64,000 nucleotides of DNA from Arthrobacter sp. Soil736 (GTDB lineage Bacteria > Actinomycetota > Actinomycetes > Actinomycetales > Micrococcaceae): assembly GCF_001428005.1 (NCBI RefSeq), contig NZ_LMSB01000012.1, forward strand, positions 13,628-77,627. Reading direction: 5' to 3'. Each line of letters begins with the position of its first letter. Position 1 is the stretch's first letter. A model generated the notes under the pieces. It was not told where the DNA came from. It did no database searches and saw nothing but the letters and a program-made list of their open reading frames with translations. The position numbers and the translations under genes are program-made. Below are positions 8,432 through 16,294 of this stretch, piece by piece.

Positions 8432-9232
8432 ATGAAAACCCAGCGCATCAGCAACCACACCGTGGAATCATTCGACGGCACGCTGATCGGCTTTCGCAAG
8501 CTAGGGTCCGGCAGTCCCATCGTCCTTGTCCATGGAAGCATCTCCACCGGCGAGCAATGGCTGGCCGTGGCCGAGCAACTGGCCGGCGCCAATACGGTGT
8601 ACATCATGGACCGCCGCGGCCGTGGACTCAGCGCCGACGCCGACGCCTACTCTCTACGCAACGAAGCCGACGACATCAAAGCCGTGCTCAACCTCGCCGG
8701 TGAGGGATCTGCCCTGCTTGGACACTCCTATGGGGCGATCTGCGCACTCGAGGCCGTGCGCACCGGAGCGTCGGTTTCCTCGCTGGTGCTCTACGAGCCG
8801 CCGCTGCCTGTTGACGCGCCTACCGCGGGAGCGGCACTGCAGGAGTACGCAGCAGCAGTAGAGGAGGGAAACGGAGACAAAGCGATGCGCATAGCCGCCG
8901 CCCACTTTCTGCGAATCTCCCCGGATGAAACCGAAGCCCTGGCTGCATCGCCGCTATGGCCAGAAATGGTTGAGCTCAGCCCCACCTGGACCCGTGAACT
9001 CAGCGAGATAGACCGGACAAACGTCCTCATTCGGGAGTATGTCGAAACTGACGTCCCGACGCTGTTGCTTGTTGGCGAAGCGAGCCCGGCTCACCTGGTC
9101 GGTGCAACCAGACGCCTCCAGCAGGGACTGCGGGACGTAACCGAGAGCATTCTCCCCGGGCAGGGTCACATGGCCCACGTTCTGGATCCCGCGGGCGTTG
9201 CTGACGCCATCAAGTCATTCCTGCGGCATTAG
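8432..9232 (+). CDS. Alpha/beta hydrolase
   Basis: This is a 266-residue single-domain hydrolase. It has the oxyanion turn HG at residues 34-35, the nucleophile elbow GHSYG at 97-101 (Ser99), and the catalytic His in GQGHMAH near residue 250. There is no signal peptide, so it is cytosolic. The start has AAGGAG eight bases upstream. It lies between an aromatic-acid transporter and dehydrogenases for aryl aldehyde and alcohol. An ester of salicylate or salicyl alcohol is therefore a plausible substrate, but the fold alone does not fix it. Family sure, substrate open. Confidence 0.75.
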   Translation: MKTQRISNHTVESFDGTLIGFRKLGSGSPIVLVHGSISTGEQWLAVAEQLAGANTVYIMDRRGRGLSADADAYSLRNEADDIKAVLNLAGEGSALLGHSYGAICALEAVRTGASVSSLVLYEPPLPVDAPTAGAALQEYAAAVEEGNGDKAMRIAAAHFLRISPDETEALAASPLWPEMVELSPTWTRELSEIDRTNVLIREYVETDVPTLLLVGEASPAHLVGATRRLQQGLRDVTESILPGQGHMAHVLDPAGVADAIKSFLRH

Positions 9233-9327
9233 GCCGGGCACAGGTAAGTCGATGACTCGGGGCCGGCCATCGACTCCCCGGCAGTCATCAGGACCGTCCA
9301 GCACTAAGAACCCAACTAAGGAAACCC

Positions 9328-10779
9328 ATGCAAACGCAGCTCATCATCGACAATCAGCCCCGTAACGGCCGTGAAGGTAAGACGTTCGAGCGGAGGAACC
9401 CGTTGACGGGCGCCCTCGTGACCGAAGGTGCGGCAGCCGGGGTAGATGACGCACTCGATGCGGTTGAGTCGGCGTCAACGGCATTCAGCACGTGGTCAAC
9501 TACCGGCCCCACCGAACGTCGGGCCGTGATGCTGAAGGCCGCAGAAATCATGGAGCGGCGAGGCCCCGAGTTCATCGAAACGATGATGTCAGAAGTTGGT
9601 GCAGCACAACTCTGGGCCGGGTTCAACGTGTTCCTCACGGCGCAGCTGTTCCGTGAAGCAGCTGGGCTCGTCACCCAGATCCAGGGTGAGACCCTCCCCA
9701 CGGACAAGCCGGGCACACTCTCTATGACTGTCCGGCAGCCTGCCGGAGTTGTTCTCAGCATGGCCCCTTGGAATGGAGCAGGCGTGCTTGCGGCCCGGGC
9801 CATTGCGTACCCCATCGTTTGCGGTAACACGGTAGTCTTCCGTGCGTCGGAAACCAGCCCGAAGACCCATGCGATCATTGCAGAGGTCCTGCACGAGGCG
9901 GGACTTCCAGCCGGTGTTCTCAACTTCCTGACAAGCGCACCTGAGGACTCGGACCGGGTTGTGGAATCCATCATCGCGCACCCGGCAGTTCGCCGGATCA
10001 ACTTCACTGGCTCGACGGCAGTGGGGCGCATCATCGCCGAAAAGGCCGCCCGCCACCTCAAACCGGTATTGCTTGAGCTCGGCGGCAAGGCACCCTTCAT
10101 CGTTCTCGACGATGCTGACATCGACGGTGCCGTCAATGCGGCCGTCTTCGGCTCCTTCCTCTACCAGGGCCAGATCTGCATGTCGACTGAACGCTTCGTG
10201 GTTGACGAGAGTGTCGCCGACCAGTTCGTTTCGAAGTTCGCAGCACGCGCAGCTCAGTTGAGCGCCGGAGACCCCCTTACCGACGAAGCCTGCGTCGTCG
10301 GACCCATGATCCGCGAAGAGTCGGGCGCGCGGATCAACGGACTCATTGAAGACGCGCTGGCCAAGGGAGCGGAGCTTGTGGTCGGTGACCGTGCCGACGG
10401 TGCTTCGATGCCTGCCACCATCATCGACAAAGTGCGGCCCGAGATGTCGATCTACGATGAGGAAACTTTCGGACCAATCACCACGGTTGTTCGCGTTTCT
10501 GGTGTCGAAGAGGCAGTTCAGGTGGCAAATGATACGGAGTACGGTCTCGCGGCCGCCGTTTTCGGGGCCGACAGCACCCGGGCGTTGCAGGTTGCCATGC
10601 GAATTCAAGCCGGACACGTGCATGTCAACGGGGCAACCGTGCAGAACGAGGCCCAGGCTCCATACGGCGGCATGAAAAACAGCGGCTACGGCCGGTTCGA
10701 TGGCCGGGCCGTCATCAACGAGTTCACGGAGCTGAAGTGGATCACGGTGGAGCAGTCCGACCAGCAGTACCCGTTCTGA
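9328..10779 (+). CDS. Salicylaldehyde dehydrogenase-like aldehyde dehydrogenase
   Basis: The 483-residue ALDH-superfamily enzyme has the catalytic Cys at about 284 in GQICMST and the general-base Glu at about 250 in LELGGK. The NAD-binding segment is FTGSTAVG (about 226-233). The tone of the sequence (SMAPWNGAGVLAARA, GQICMSTER, YGGMKNSGYGRF) is that of NahF salicylaldehyde and vanillin dehydrogenases rather than GabD-type enzymes. Known NahF oxidises salicylaldehyde to salicylate with NAD+. The start has AAGGAAACCC. Followed at 33 bases by an aryl-alcohol dehydrogenase, so the two probably act in sequence. Benzaldehyde or vanillin remain possible substrates. Confidence 0.8.
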   Translation: MQTQLIIDNQPRNGREGKTFERRNPLTGALVTEGAAAGVDDALDAVESASTAFSTWSTTGPTERRAVMLKAAEIMERRGPEFIETMMSEVGAAQLWAGFNVFLTAQLFREAAGLVTQIQGETLPTDKPGTLSMTVRQPAGVVLSMAPWNGAGVLAARAIAYPIVCGNTVVFRASETSPKTHAIIAEVLHEAGLPAGVLNFLTSAPEDSDRVVESIIAHPAVRRINFTGSTAVGRIIAEKAARHLKPVLLELGGKAPFIVLDDADIDGAVNAAVFGSFLYQGQICMSTERFVVDESVADQFVSKFAARAAQLSAGDPLTDEACVVGPMIREESGARINGLIEDALAKGAELVVGDRADGASMPATIIDKVRPEMSIYDEETFGPITTVVRVSGVEEAVQVANDTEYGLAAAVFGADSTRALQVAMRIQAGHVHVNGATVQNEAQAPYGGMKNSGYGRFDGRAVINEFTELKWITVEQSDQQYPF

Positions 10780-10812
10780 ATACCAAGCCCGACGCATCCG
10801 AAAAGGAAAGAC

Positions 10813-11919
10813 ATGACCATGCAGGTAACCGCAGCCGTGGCCCGGGAGCCACGGCAACCGCTCACGATTGAAGAGCTTGAGCTGGACGACCTCCGCCCGA
10901 ATGAAGTACTCGTAAGAATGGTGGCCTCCGGTGTGTGCCACACGGACGCCATCGTGCGTGACCAGGTTTATCCCACACCGTTGCCCGCGGTCCTTGGACA
11001 CGAGGGAGCCGGAGTCGTGGAGGGGATCGGGGATGCGGTAACTACTGTGCGGCCCGGCGACCATGTCCTGCTGGCAGCCGCTTATTGCGGTAAATGCGAC
11101 CGCTGCCGGTCCGGCCAGATGGCGTACTGCGAGAACCTCTTCGCGGCAGACTTCGGCGGCCGGAGGCCTGACGGGACCACTGCGCTGAGCAAGGACGGCG
11201 AAGTCATTTCCTCCCACTTCTTCGGCCAGTCGTCGTTCGCGACGTACGCCAACGTCGTCGAGGAAAGCATCGTCCGGGTCGATTCCGACGTTCCCCTTAA
11301 GGTCGTTGCCCCGCTCGGGTGCGGCATCCAGACCGGAGCCGGCGCGGTCCTCAACGAACTCAAGCCCGACCTGAACAGCACGCTCGTGGTCATCGGCACC
11401 GGCGCCGTCGGATTTGGGGCCATCATGGCCGGTGGCGTGGCAGGGTGCGCCCGTATCATCGCCGTCGACATCCACACTTCCAGGCTCAACCTCGCGAAAG
11501 AACTTGGGGCGACGGACGTCATCAACACGAAGGAAGCCGACCTGACTGACGAGATCCTTCGCTTGACGGGCGGGCGCGGCGCTGACTACGTGGTGGACAC
11601 GACCGCACGCCCGGAGCTGCTCCGCAAGGCAGCCGACGCTCTCGCCCTCCGGGGCACCCTGGCGTTGGTCGGCGCTGCCAAACCCGGGACGGAGGTCACG
11701 TTCGAGATCGGCCTTTCACTCGTCAAAGGATGGACGTTCAAGACGATCATTCAGGGCAGCTCGGTACCGCAGGTGTTCATTCCCAAACTCATTCAGTTGT
11801 GGAAGGAAGGCCGTTTCCCCATGGACAAGCTGATGCGCAACTATACCCTGGATGACATCAACCGGGGCTTCGAGGACTCCGCCAAGGGAGCCGTGATCAA
11901 GCCCGTCATTGTGTTCTAG
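10813..11919 (+). CDS. Zinc-dependent aryl-alcohol dehydrogenase
   Basis: The 368-residue medium-chain dehydrogenase has catalytic zinc ligands Cys42 (GVCHTD), His63-Glu64 (GHEGAG) and the cluster downstream, and structural zinc cysteines at about 92, 95, 98 and 106 in YCGKCDRC. The NAD motif GTGAVGFG follows near residue 196. The sequence resembles benzyl-alcohol dehydrogenases such as XylB. With the ALDH before it, oxidation of salicyl (or benzyl) alcohol to the aldehyde is likely. ATG is preceded by AAAGGAAAG. It is the last gene of the plus-strand set and is followed by a strong hairpin. Confidence 0.82.
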   Translation: MTMQVTAAVAREPRQPLTIEELELDDLRPNEVLVRMVASGVCHTDAIVRDQVYPTPLPAVLGHEGAGVVEGIGDAVTTVRPGDHVLLAAAYCGKCDRCRSGQMAYCENLFAADFGGRRPDGTTALSKDGEVISSHFFGQSSFATYANVVEESIVRVDSDVPLKVVAPLGCGIQTGAGAVLNELKPDLNSTLVVIGTGAVGFGAIMAGGVAGCARIIAVDIHTSRLNLAKELGATDVINTKEADLTDEILRLTGGRGADYVVDTTARPELLRKAADALALRGTLALVGAAKPGTEVTFEIGLSLVKGWTFKTIIQGSSVPQVFIPKLIQLWKEGRFPMDKLMRNYTLDDINRGFEDSAKGAVIKPVIVF

Positions 11920-11963
11920 TCTCAAGCGGTCCTAAGGCCCGAAACTGCAAAAGTGTAAAAAGG

Positions 11964-12003
11964 GGGAGGACGACGGCGGTGCCCACCGCCGTCGCTCTCC
12001 TCC
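11964..12003 (+). terminator. Hairpin terminator after aryl-alcohol dehydrogenase
   Basis: Perfect arms CGACGGCGGT (11971-11980) and ACCGCCGTCG (11985-11994) with a 4-base loop, extended by GGAGGA against TCTCC. It ends in a T-rich but mixed tail, so it is a strong GC hairpin without a clean U-run. Confidence 0.6.
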
Positions 12004-12047
12004 TCTGTTTGTCCCGGGCGTGGTAGCCGCGAAAGTTTTGGGATGGC

Positions 12048-12555
12048 CTACAGCGCTAGCGGATCTCCGAGAACAAAACGGCTGCCGTGTGCGGCACGAG
12101 CCCGTCGAAGAGGGTGCGCGGTGTTGGCGCCATAGGAAAGGTAATCACCGGGTTGGAGGCGCTGCGGCGAGTCGCCGGGGCCGACGTCGGCGATGCCGCT
12201 GATCAGGATGACGTGTTCGACCGCGCCCTGTCCGTGCGGTTGTGTGATCTTGGGGAAGCCTGGTTCGGCCCGGACGAAATAGATGTCACGTCGGGCGTTC
12301 GGTGGGCTGGTCGACAACAAGGCAGTGAAGTGCGAACCCGCTTCGGAGGTGATGACGGTAGCTTCGCCGGCCCGGATGAAGGTCGTGTTGGTTGCCGGCC
12401 CTTCCACCAGCTGCGCGAACGGCACGTTCAACGCATCCCCGATCGCCCACAGTGTCTCGACACTGGGGTTAGCGCTGCCCGACTCGAGCTGCGACACGGT
12501 GGCTTTCGAGACTCCCGCGAGCCGGGCCAATTCGGTAGGCCTCCCCGTCTCGGCA
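12048..12555 (-). pseudogene. XRE-family regulator with cupin domain, 5'-truncated
   Basis: From about 12540 down to the stop at 12048 the minus strand encodes the second half of an HTH (ELARLAGVSKATVSQLESGS, the turn and recognition helix), the linker PSVETLWAIGDALNVPF and a C-terminal cupin with LQPGDYLSYGANTAHPL. The first helix of the HTH, normally about 15-20 residues earlier, is missing. Upstream in the same frame comes the antisense of an MFS gene, which keeps an open frame to 12695 but is not regulator sequence. The truncation therefore falls at about 12540-12556. Related full-length proteins are about 190 residues. It would not bind DNA normally. Confidence 0.7.
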
Positions 12556-12943
12556 GTGGTCTCCCAATACCTCGATTGGCGCCTCCTCTTTATGCTCTCT
12601 GCACTGCTCGCCGCCATCGCAGTCGTGCTCGTCTGGCGGATCATCCCCGCGAGCACCGTGCGGAGCGAAGGACGCTTCGACATCGTCTGGGCCATCGGGC
12701 TCGGGGCGGGGTTTGCTGCCGTCCTCCTCGGCGTCTCGAAGGGCAGCAGCTGGGGATGGACTGGTGATGAGCGACGCGCCGCCCTCTGCCGCTGCAGCGT
12801 CGAACGGCATCAATGCCGTGATGCGGACCCTTGGGGGAGCCATCGCAAGCGCGATGCTTGACGTGGTGCTCGCGTCGCAGGCCGTGACTGTAGGCGGTTC
12901 GACTTCCCCGAGTGAACGGGGATTCCGGCTGGCGTTCACTTCA
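12556..12943 (+). pseudogene. MFS drug-transporter remnants (EmrB/QacA type), internally deleted
   Basis: Two pieces in different frames. The first, about 12556-12757, encodes VSQYLDWRLLFMLSALLAAI and on to LLGVSKGSSWGW, typical of the middle of 14-TM drug:H+ antiporters. The second, about 12758-12943, encodes GLVMSDAPPSAAAASNGINA and MRTLGGAIASAML, the region before the penultimate membrane segments, ending at RGFRLAFT. The roughly 200 residues that should separate them are gone and the frame changes at the join. Both ends are also missing. It is clear gene debris. Confidence 0.7.
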
Positions 12944-12948
12944 TGCGA

Positions 12949-12988
12949 AAGCGGACGACGGCGGGAAAGTTCCCGCAGTCGTCCGCTT
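12949..12988 (-). terminator. Hairpin terminator after the F420-type reductase
   Basis: Long arms AAGCGGACGAC (12949-12959) and GTCGTCCGCTT (12978-12988), with an inner stem GCGGGAA/TTCCCGC, directly downstream (minus strand) of the gene ending at 13022. A short T-run follows on the minus strand. Confidence 0.65.
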
Positions 12989-13021
12989 CTCAGTTTGGTG
13001 CCGGCTGGCTACAGCCGGTTA

Positions 13022-13663
13022 TTACTTGGTGACCAGAAGTCCGGTGTCCCAGTTGAAGTCGGCGAACTCCGGGTTGGCCTGCATGGTCATAAGGACGAAC
13101 TGGAAGCCTTCGAGTTCGCGGGCTCGCTTGAGCGGACCGACCACCAGGGGGCGCATGCCGCCGCCGCTGACGAAGCTGCTGACAGCAGCGTTGGCCTCTG
13201 CATTGTCGCCGGCGATGAAGACGTCCAGCGGCTGTCCGCCTGACTCGCCGGCCACGAGAGTGCCGGCAAAGGTCGTGTTGAATGCCTTGACCACGTTGGC
13301 GTCTGCGGGGGCAACCTTCGCGATTTCCTCGGCCGCGGAGTTGCCGGGCTCAACGACCAGCGAATCGAAGGTCTCCAAGTTCACCGGGTTGGTTATGTCC
13401 ACGATGGTCTTGCCGGCCAATGCGGCGCCATAGGCGCTGACCACGGATTTGGCGGCATCGAACGGGACCGCCAGAACCACGATAGCGCCCCGCGGAGCGT
13501 CGGCGGTGGTACCGAAGGAGACGCCGGTGCCAAGCTCGGCGGCCAGTTCCTGCGCCTTGGCGGCGTCCTGTCCGAGGATCTGCACGGTGAGGCCGGCAGC
13601 GAGGGCACGGGTGGCAATGCCGCGCGCCATGTTGCCGTTGCCGATGATAGTGAGGTTGGTCAT
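13022..13663 (-). CDS. NADPH-dependent F420 reductase-like NAD(P)-binding protein
   Basis: The 213-residue protein begins with the Rossmann motif IIGNGNMA (GxGxxA, residues 6-13) and continues VLAVPF, VDITNPVN and VVKAFNT, the series characteristic of the F420H2:NADP+ oxidoreductase family. Members either exchange hydride between F420 and NADP or act as small ferric/NADP reductases; the family is clear but the exact cofactor is not. ATG at 13663 fits the family N-terminus; in-frame codons continue upstream to 14218 but do not resemble the family. Divergent from a small membrane protein, with palindromes between. Confidence 0.75.
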   Translation of the reverse strand: MTNLTIIGNGNMARGIATRALAAGLTVQILGQDAAKAQELAAELGTGVSFGTTADAPRGAIVVLAVPFDAAKSVVSAYGAALAGKTIVDITNPVNLETFDSLVVEPGNSAAEEIAKVAPADANVVKAFNTTFAGTLVAGESGGQPLDVFIAGDNAEANAAVSSFVSGGGMRPLVVGPLKRARELEGFQFVLMTMQANPEFADFNWDTGLLVTK

Positions 13664-13784
13664 TGGAGTCTTCTTTCCGAGTATGCGGGCCAGGAGGGTT
13701 TTCATCAGATTCTGTTCTACTTGGGAGCGATGCTTGAAGCTACAACTAAATGTACGCCGAAGAAGTTGAAGCGTCAAGTATTTG

Positions 13785-13848
13785 TCCAACCGTTCGTTTG
13801 CTTTTGCCGGCTCTTGCTCAGTAGCATCAAGTCCAACCAAACGTTTGG
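13785..13848. promoter_or_regulatory. Two candidate operator sites between divergent genes
   Basis: CCAAACGTTTGG (13837-13848) is a perfect 12-bp palindrome that touches the ribosome site of the plus-strand gene. About 45 bases upstream, CCAACCGTTCGTTTG is an imperfect relative. Sites of this kind are typical of TetR-family repressors, but no TetR gene is in the neighbourhood, so the binder is unknown. Confidence 0.4.
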
Positions 13849-13855
13849 AGATTGA

Positions 13856-14197
13856 GTGGAGCACGAAGGCAAAGCGCTGGCAGCCGACGAAACGGACGCA
13901 CATCATCACCGAATCGTCGGCTTGGCTTCCGTCCATGTAAGGGCCGTGGTCACCTGGGTGGCGATCTTTCCGCTGGCTGCAATAGGAATGACGGTGTTGG
14001 CCGCCCTGGCGCCGAGGTGGCATCCGGTCCTGCGCGCTTTTACGCTCACCCTCGTGGTGGTACCCACTGCCGTCTACGTGGCTGTGCCCCGCCTGCTCCT
14101 GATCCAGGCGCGGCTGGCCCAAGCGGCAGCGCGCACCCGATCGCATCGCCGCGCGAAACGCCAGACGAGGGTTCGCAAATCCTGTCGCGATGCTTGA
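13856..14197 (+). CDS. Small membrane protein, two transmembrane segments
   Basis: The 113-residue product starts at GTG with TTTGGAG six bases before. Two hydrophobic helices are clear: about residues 30-52 (VVTWVAIFPLAAIGMTVLAA) and about 60-82 (FTLTLVVVPTAVYVAVPRLL). These are followed by a basic cytosolic tail rich in Arg. The pattern resembles the membrane tail attached to antibiotic-biosynthesis-monooxygenase-type proteins in actinobacteria, without their catalytic part. Function unknown. Confidence 0.55.
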   Translation: MEHEGKALAADETDAHHHRIVGLASVHVRAVVTWVAIFPLAAIGMTVLAALAPRWHPVLRAFTLTLVVVPTAVYVAVPRLLLIQARLAQAAARTRSHRRAKRQTRVRKSCRDA

Positions 14198-14262
14198 TCG
14201 TCCCGCCCATTGAGCCATGATTCTCCTGGTGGGGGCGTTCAGTATTTAGCGCGGACCACTGG

Positions 14263-14823
14263 TCAGCTTTTGCGGTAGACGTCGATCACGGCGGAGGCGT
14301 CGCGGGCTGCAAGTCCCAGGGCCGCGGCGCGTTCCAGGACGGCGACTGTGGCCGTGGCCATCCCGCCTTCGAAGCCAACCCGCTCGGCCGTCTCGCCAAC
14401 CAGGGCTGCGTCCTTGAGGAAGATGTCCACGCGTGCCGCGATGTCACCGGTGTTCGCGTCGAGCATCCGGGGACCGTAGTTTTCCAGCATCCAGGATCCG
14501 CCGGCGCCTCCCTTGACCGCGTCGAAGACTTTGCCCGTATCGAGTCCGAGCCGTTCGGCGAAGGCAAGGGCTTCTGCGGCTACCACCAGCTGGCTGGTCG
14601 CCAGGAGCTGGTTGACGATCTTGTAGGACTGTCCGTCACCGATGTTGGGCCCGGAAATGACTACCTTTCCCATGGTTTCCAGCACGGGGCGTATCCGTTC
14701 GATGGCGTCTGCGTTGCCGGCCGCAAAAAGCGTAAGGGCTCCGGCAACTGCTCCCGGGATTCCTCCGGTGACCGGAACGTCCAGCAGGACCGGGCCCCCG
14801 GCTGGGCGTTCGGCTGCCGCCAT
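14263..14823 (-). pseudogene. 3-hydroxyisobutyrate dehydrogenase-like protein lacking its NAD domain
   Basis: The 186 codons match the second half of beta-hydroxyacid dehydrogenases: DVPVTGGIPGA (substrate loop, normally near residue 115-125), GKVFDAVKGGAGGSW and the lysine-containing active-site segment GDGQSYKIVNQLL. Family members have about 290 residues and begin with a GxGxxG Rossmann domain. None is found here; the region before 14823 is the end of the esterase gene 17 bases away. An ATG and an AAGGAA upstream would still allow translation of the helical C-terminal domain. Probably inactive. Confidence 0.72.
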
Positions 14824-14839
14824 GAGTTATATAAATTCC

Positions 14840-15502
14840 TTATAAGTGACCAATGGTTCTGCGACGCGCTGCTTGGGACTCCTGCACGTCCGTGATCCAG
14901 CGCGCCAAGGCCGTGACGTCGTCTTGGCTAATGCTGTGTCCACCGGCCGAGCGGACGCCCACTGTCTGTGCGCCTGACCCGTCGGTGAGATAGCTCCAAG
15001 TGGATTTCAGCAGCTCTGCCGGTATGACTGAATCGCCGTCACCGTGGGCAACGAACATGGGAGTGCCGTGGAGCCGGCCCGGTGTAGTGGGCACGCCGGC
15101 GTCGAAGGGCAGTGTTCCATGAAGAATTGCCGCGCCTGCGAAGCGTTCCGGATCGTTGAGGATGAGGCCTCCGGCGAAGGCGGCACCTCCGCTGAACCCC
15201 ACGAGAATCACTGGCCGTGCAGCAGGGGCGACAGTTTCCAGCCAGTCTCGGAACCATGCCATGTTTGCTACCAAGGACTCGGCTACGGGGCGGCCGATTC
15301 CACGGTTGGCGAACCAGGCAAATCCTGGACCTTCGGCGATGGGGGCCCGCACCGCTGCATAGCTCGGACCGAGCGGGAGGTAATCGGCCAACGCGAGAAT
15401 GTCTGTTTCGCGCGATCCTCGCCCATGCAGCAGAACCACAAGGGGCTTGTCTGGACTGTCCGGAGTTTGCCACGCAACGGCCGCATCAGGCAATTGGCTC
15501 AT
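14840..15502 (-). CDS. Carboxylesterase / phospholipase-family hydrolase
   Basis: The 220-residue alpha/beta hydrolase of the short carboxylesterase (YpfH-like) type has LLHGRGS at about 24-30, nucleophile GFSGG at 102-106 (Ser104), Asp in AHGDGDSVIP and His in AGGHSIS. No signal peptide, so cytosolic. Its ATG overlaps the stop of the isochorismatase-family gene as ATGA. It is the middle gene of a three-gene operon whose other two members are damaged. Substrate unknown. Confidence 0.78.
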   Translation of the reverse strand: MSQLPDAAVAWQTPDSPDKPLVVLLHGRGSRETDILALADYLPLGPSYAAVRAPIAEGPGFAWFANRGIGRPVAESLVANMAWFRDWLETVAPAARPVILVGFSGGAAFAGGLILNDPERFAGAAILHGTLPFDAGVPTTPGRLHGTPMFVAHGDGDSVIPAELLKSTWSYLTDGSGAQTVGVRSAGGHSISQDDVTALARWITDVQESQAARRRTIGHL

Positions 15503-16106
15503 GCAGCTACTCCGGTAACTTCGTCAGTGGTCCCGAACTCGGCGATGTTGGTCAATGCGTAAGTCAACGCGGCCCCGTGCCAGTCCGCGTTGATGCTCGA
15601 CGCCGCATCTGTGACGAGGACGGCTCGGTAGCCGTGGTCCGCAGCGTCACGAAGGGTGTGTTCCACGGCCATGTTGGTCCAGACGCCTGCCACCACCACG
15701 GTGGTGACACCTGAATTCCTTAGCAGCATGTCCAGGCCCGTGCCGTTGAAGCTGCTCATCCGATTGCGGATCAGGACAGGTTCGTCCGCCCGTGCCTCCA
15801 AGCCTTCCAGTGCATCTGCGCCCCATGTGCCGAGCTTGAGCGATTCCGGGCCGATCATCCGGAAGATGGGAGCGTTGCTGCCGCCGAATTCACCGCCCGG
15901 GTAGAAGACGATGCGGTTGTGGATGACCGGAATGGATTCGTTGCGGGCCCACTCGAGCAGTTGGCGAACGTGGGGGACCAGGTCTTGTTCAGCTGCGTGG
16001 TCGGCGGCACCGAACGAGGCGAAGGCCCCGTCCGGATGGACGTTATCGTTCTGAAGATCGACCAGTAGCAGAGCGGTCTTGCTGAGGTCGAGGGGCGTGT
16101 GTCCAT
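15499..16106 (-). pseudogene. Isochorismatase-family amidohydrolase with early frameshift
   Basis: From about 16083 the minus strand encodes SKTALLLVDLQNDN, with the first catalytic Asp in the usual place. It continues to GVWTNMAVEHTLRDA, which has the hydrophobic turn but Trp-Thr where many members carry the nucleophile Cys, and ends at 15499. The only good start is the ATG at 16106 after CAGGAG, and it is in another frame. Reading requires one more base in the CCCC run at 16090-16093. No ATG, GTG or TTG exists in the correct frame between the upstream TGA and the domain. Total length of 608 bases also lacks one base for a whole number of codons. Either a real frameshift or a single-base sequence error. 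Confidence 0.7.
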
Positions 16107-16154
16107 GGTGACTCCTGTATGCGCGTCTTATTCGTCAAGATTACTTTAAACTAC

Positions 16155-16173
16155 AACTGTCGTTTCGAGGTAT
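16155..16173. promoter_or_regulatory. Candidate PadR operator upstream of the isochorismatase operon
   Basis: The right arm CGAGGTAT and centre TTT equal the PadR palindrome at 25434-25460. The left arm AACTGTCG matches six of eight bases of the left arm of the second PadR site at 25409. It lies about 50 bases before the start of the minus-strand operon. Confidence 0.45.
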
Positions 16174-16224
16174 TCTATTTCCGTGACTTTCGTCCGCAGC
16201 CTCCCCTCCCATTTCACGCCGAAA

Positions 16225-16252
16225 GCCTGGACCTGCAATGGCAGGTCCAGGC
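16225..16252 (-). terminator. Hairpin terminator of Baeyer-Villiger module 1
   Basis: Perfect 12-bp arms GCCTGGACCTGC (16225-16236) and GCAGGTCCAGGC (16241-16252) with a 4-base AATG loop. It lies 43 bases downstream of the alcohol dehydrogenase stop on the minus strand and is followed there by TTTC. Confidence 0.7.
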
Positions 16253-16294
16253 TTACGCATTCGGCCGTCAACGCCGGGGGAGTACTGCGGCGGA

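Noticed and set aside
9589..11475. A 628-codon minus-strand open frame across the aldehyde and alcohol dehydrogenase genes
   Set aside because: It spans two genes with clear catalytic motifs on the plus strand; its own product is compositionally odd and without domains.
13664..14218. N-terminal extension of the F420-type reductase by 185 codons
   Set aside because: It would precede the Rossmann motif with sequence antisense to a membrane-protein gene; the family starts at the ATG at 13663.
12048..16106. Insertion sequence as the cause of the damaged genes
   Set aside because: No transposase fragment, terminal inverted repeat or target duplication could be found at the junctions.
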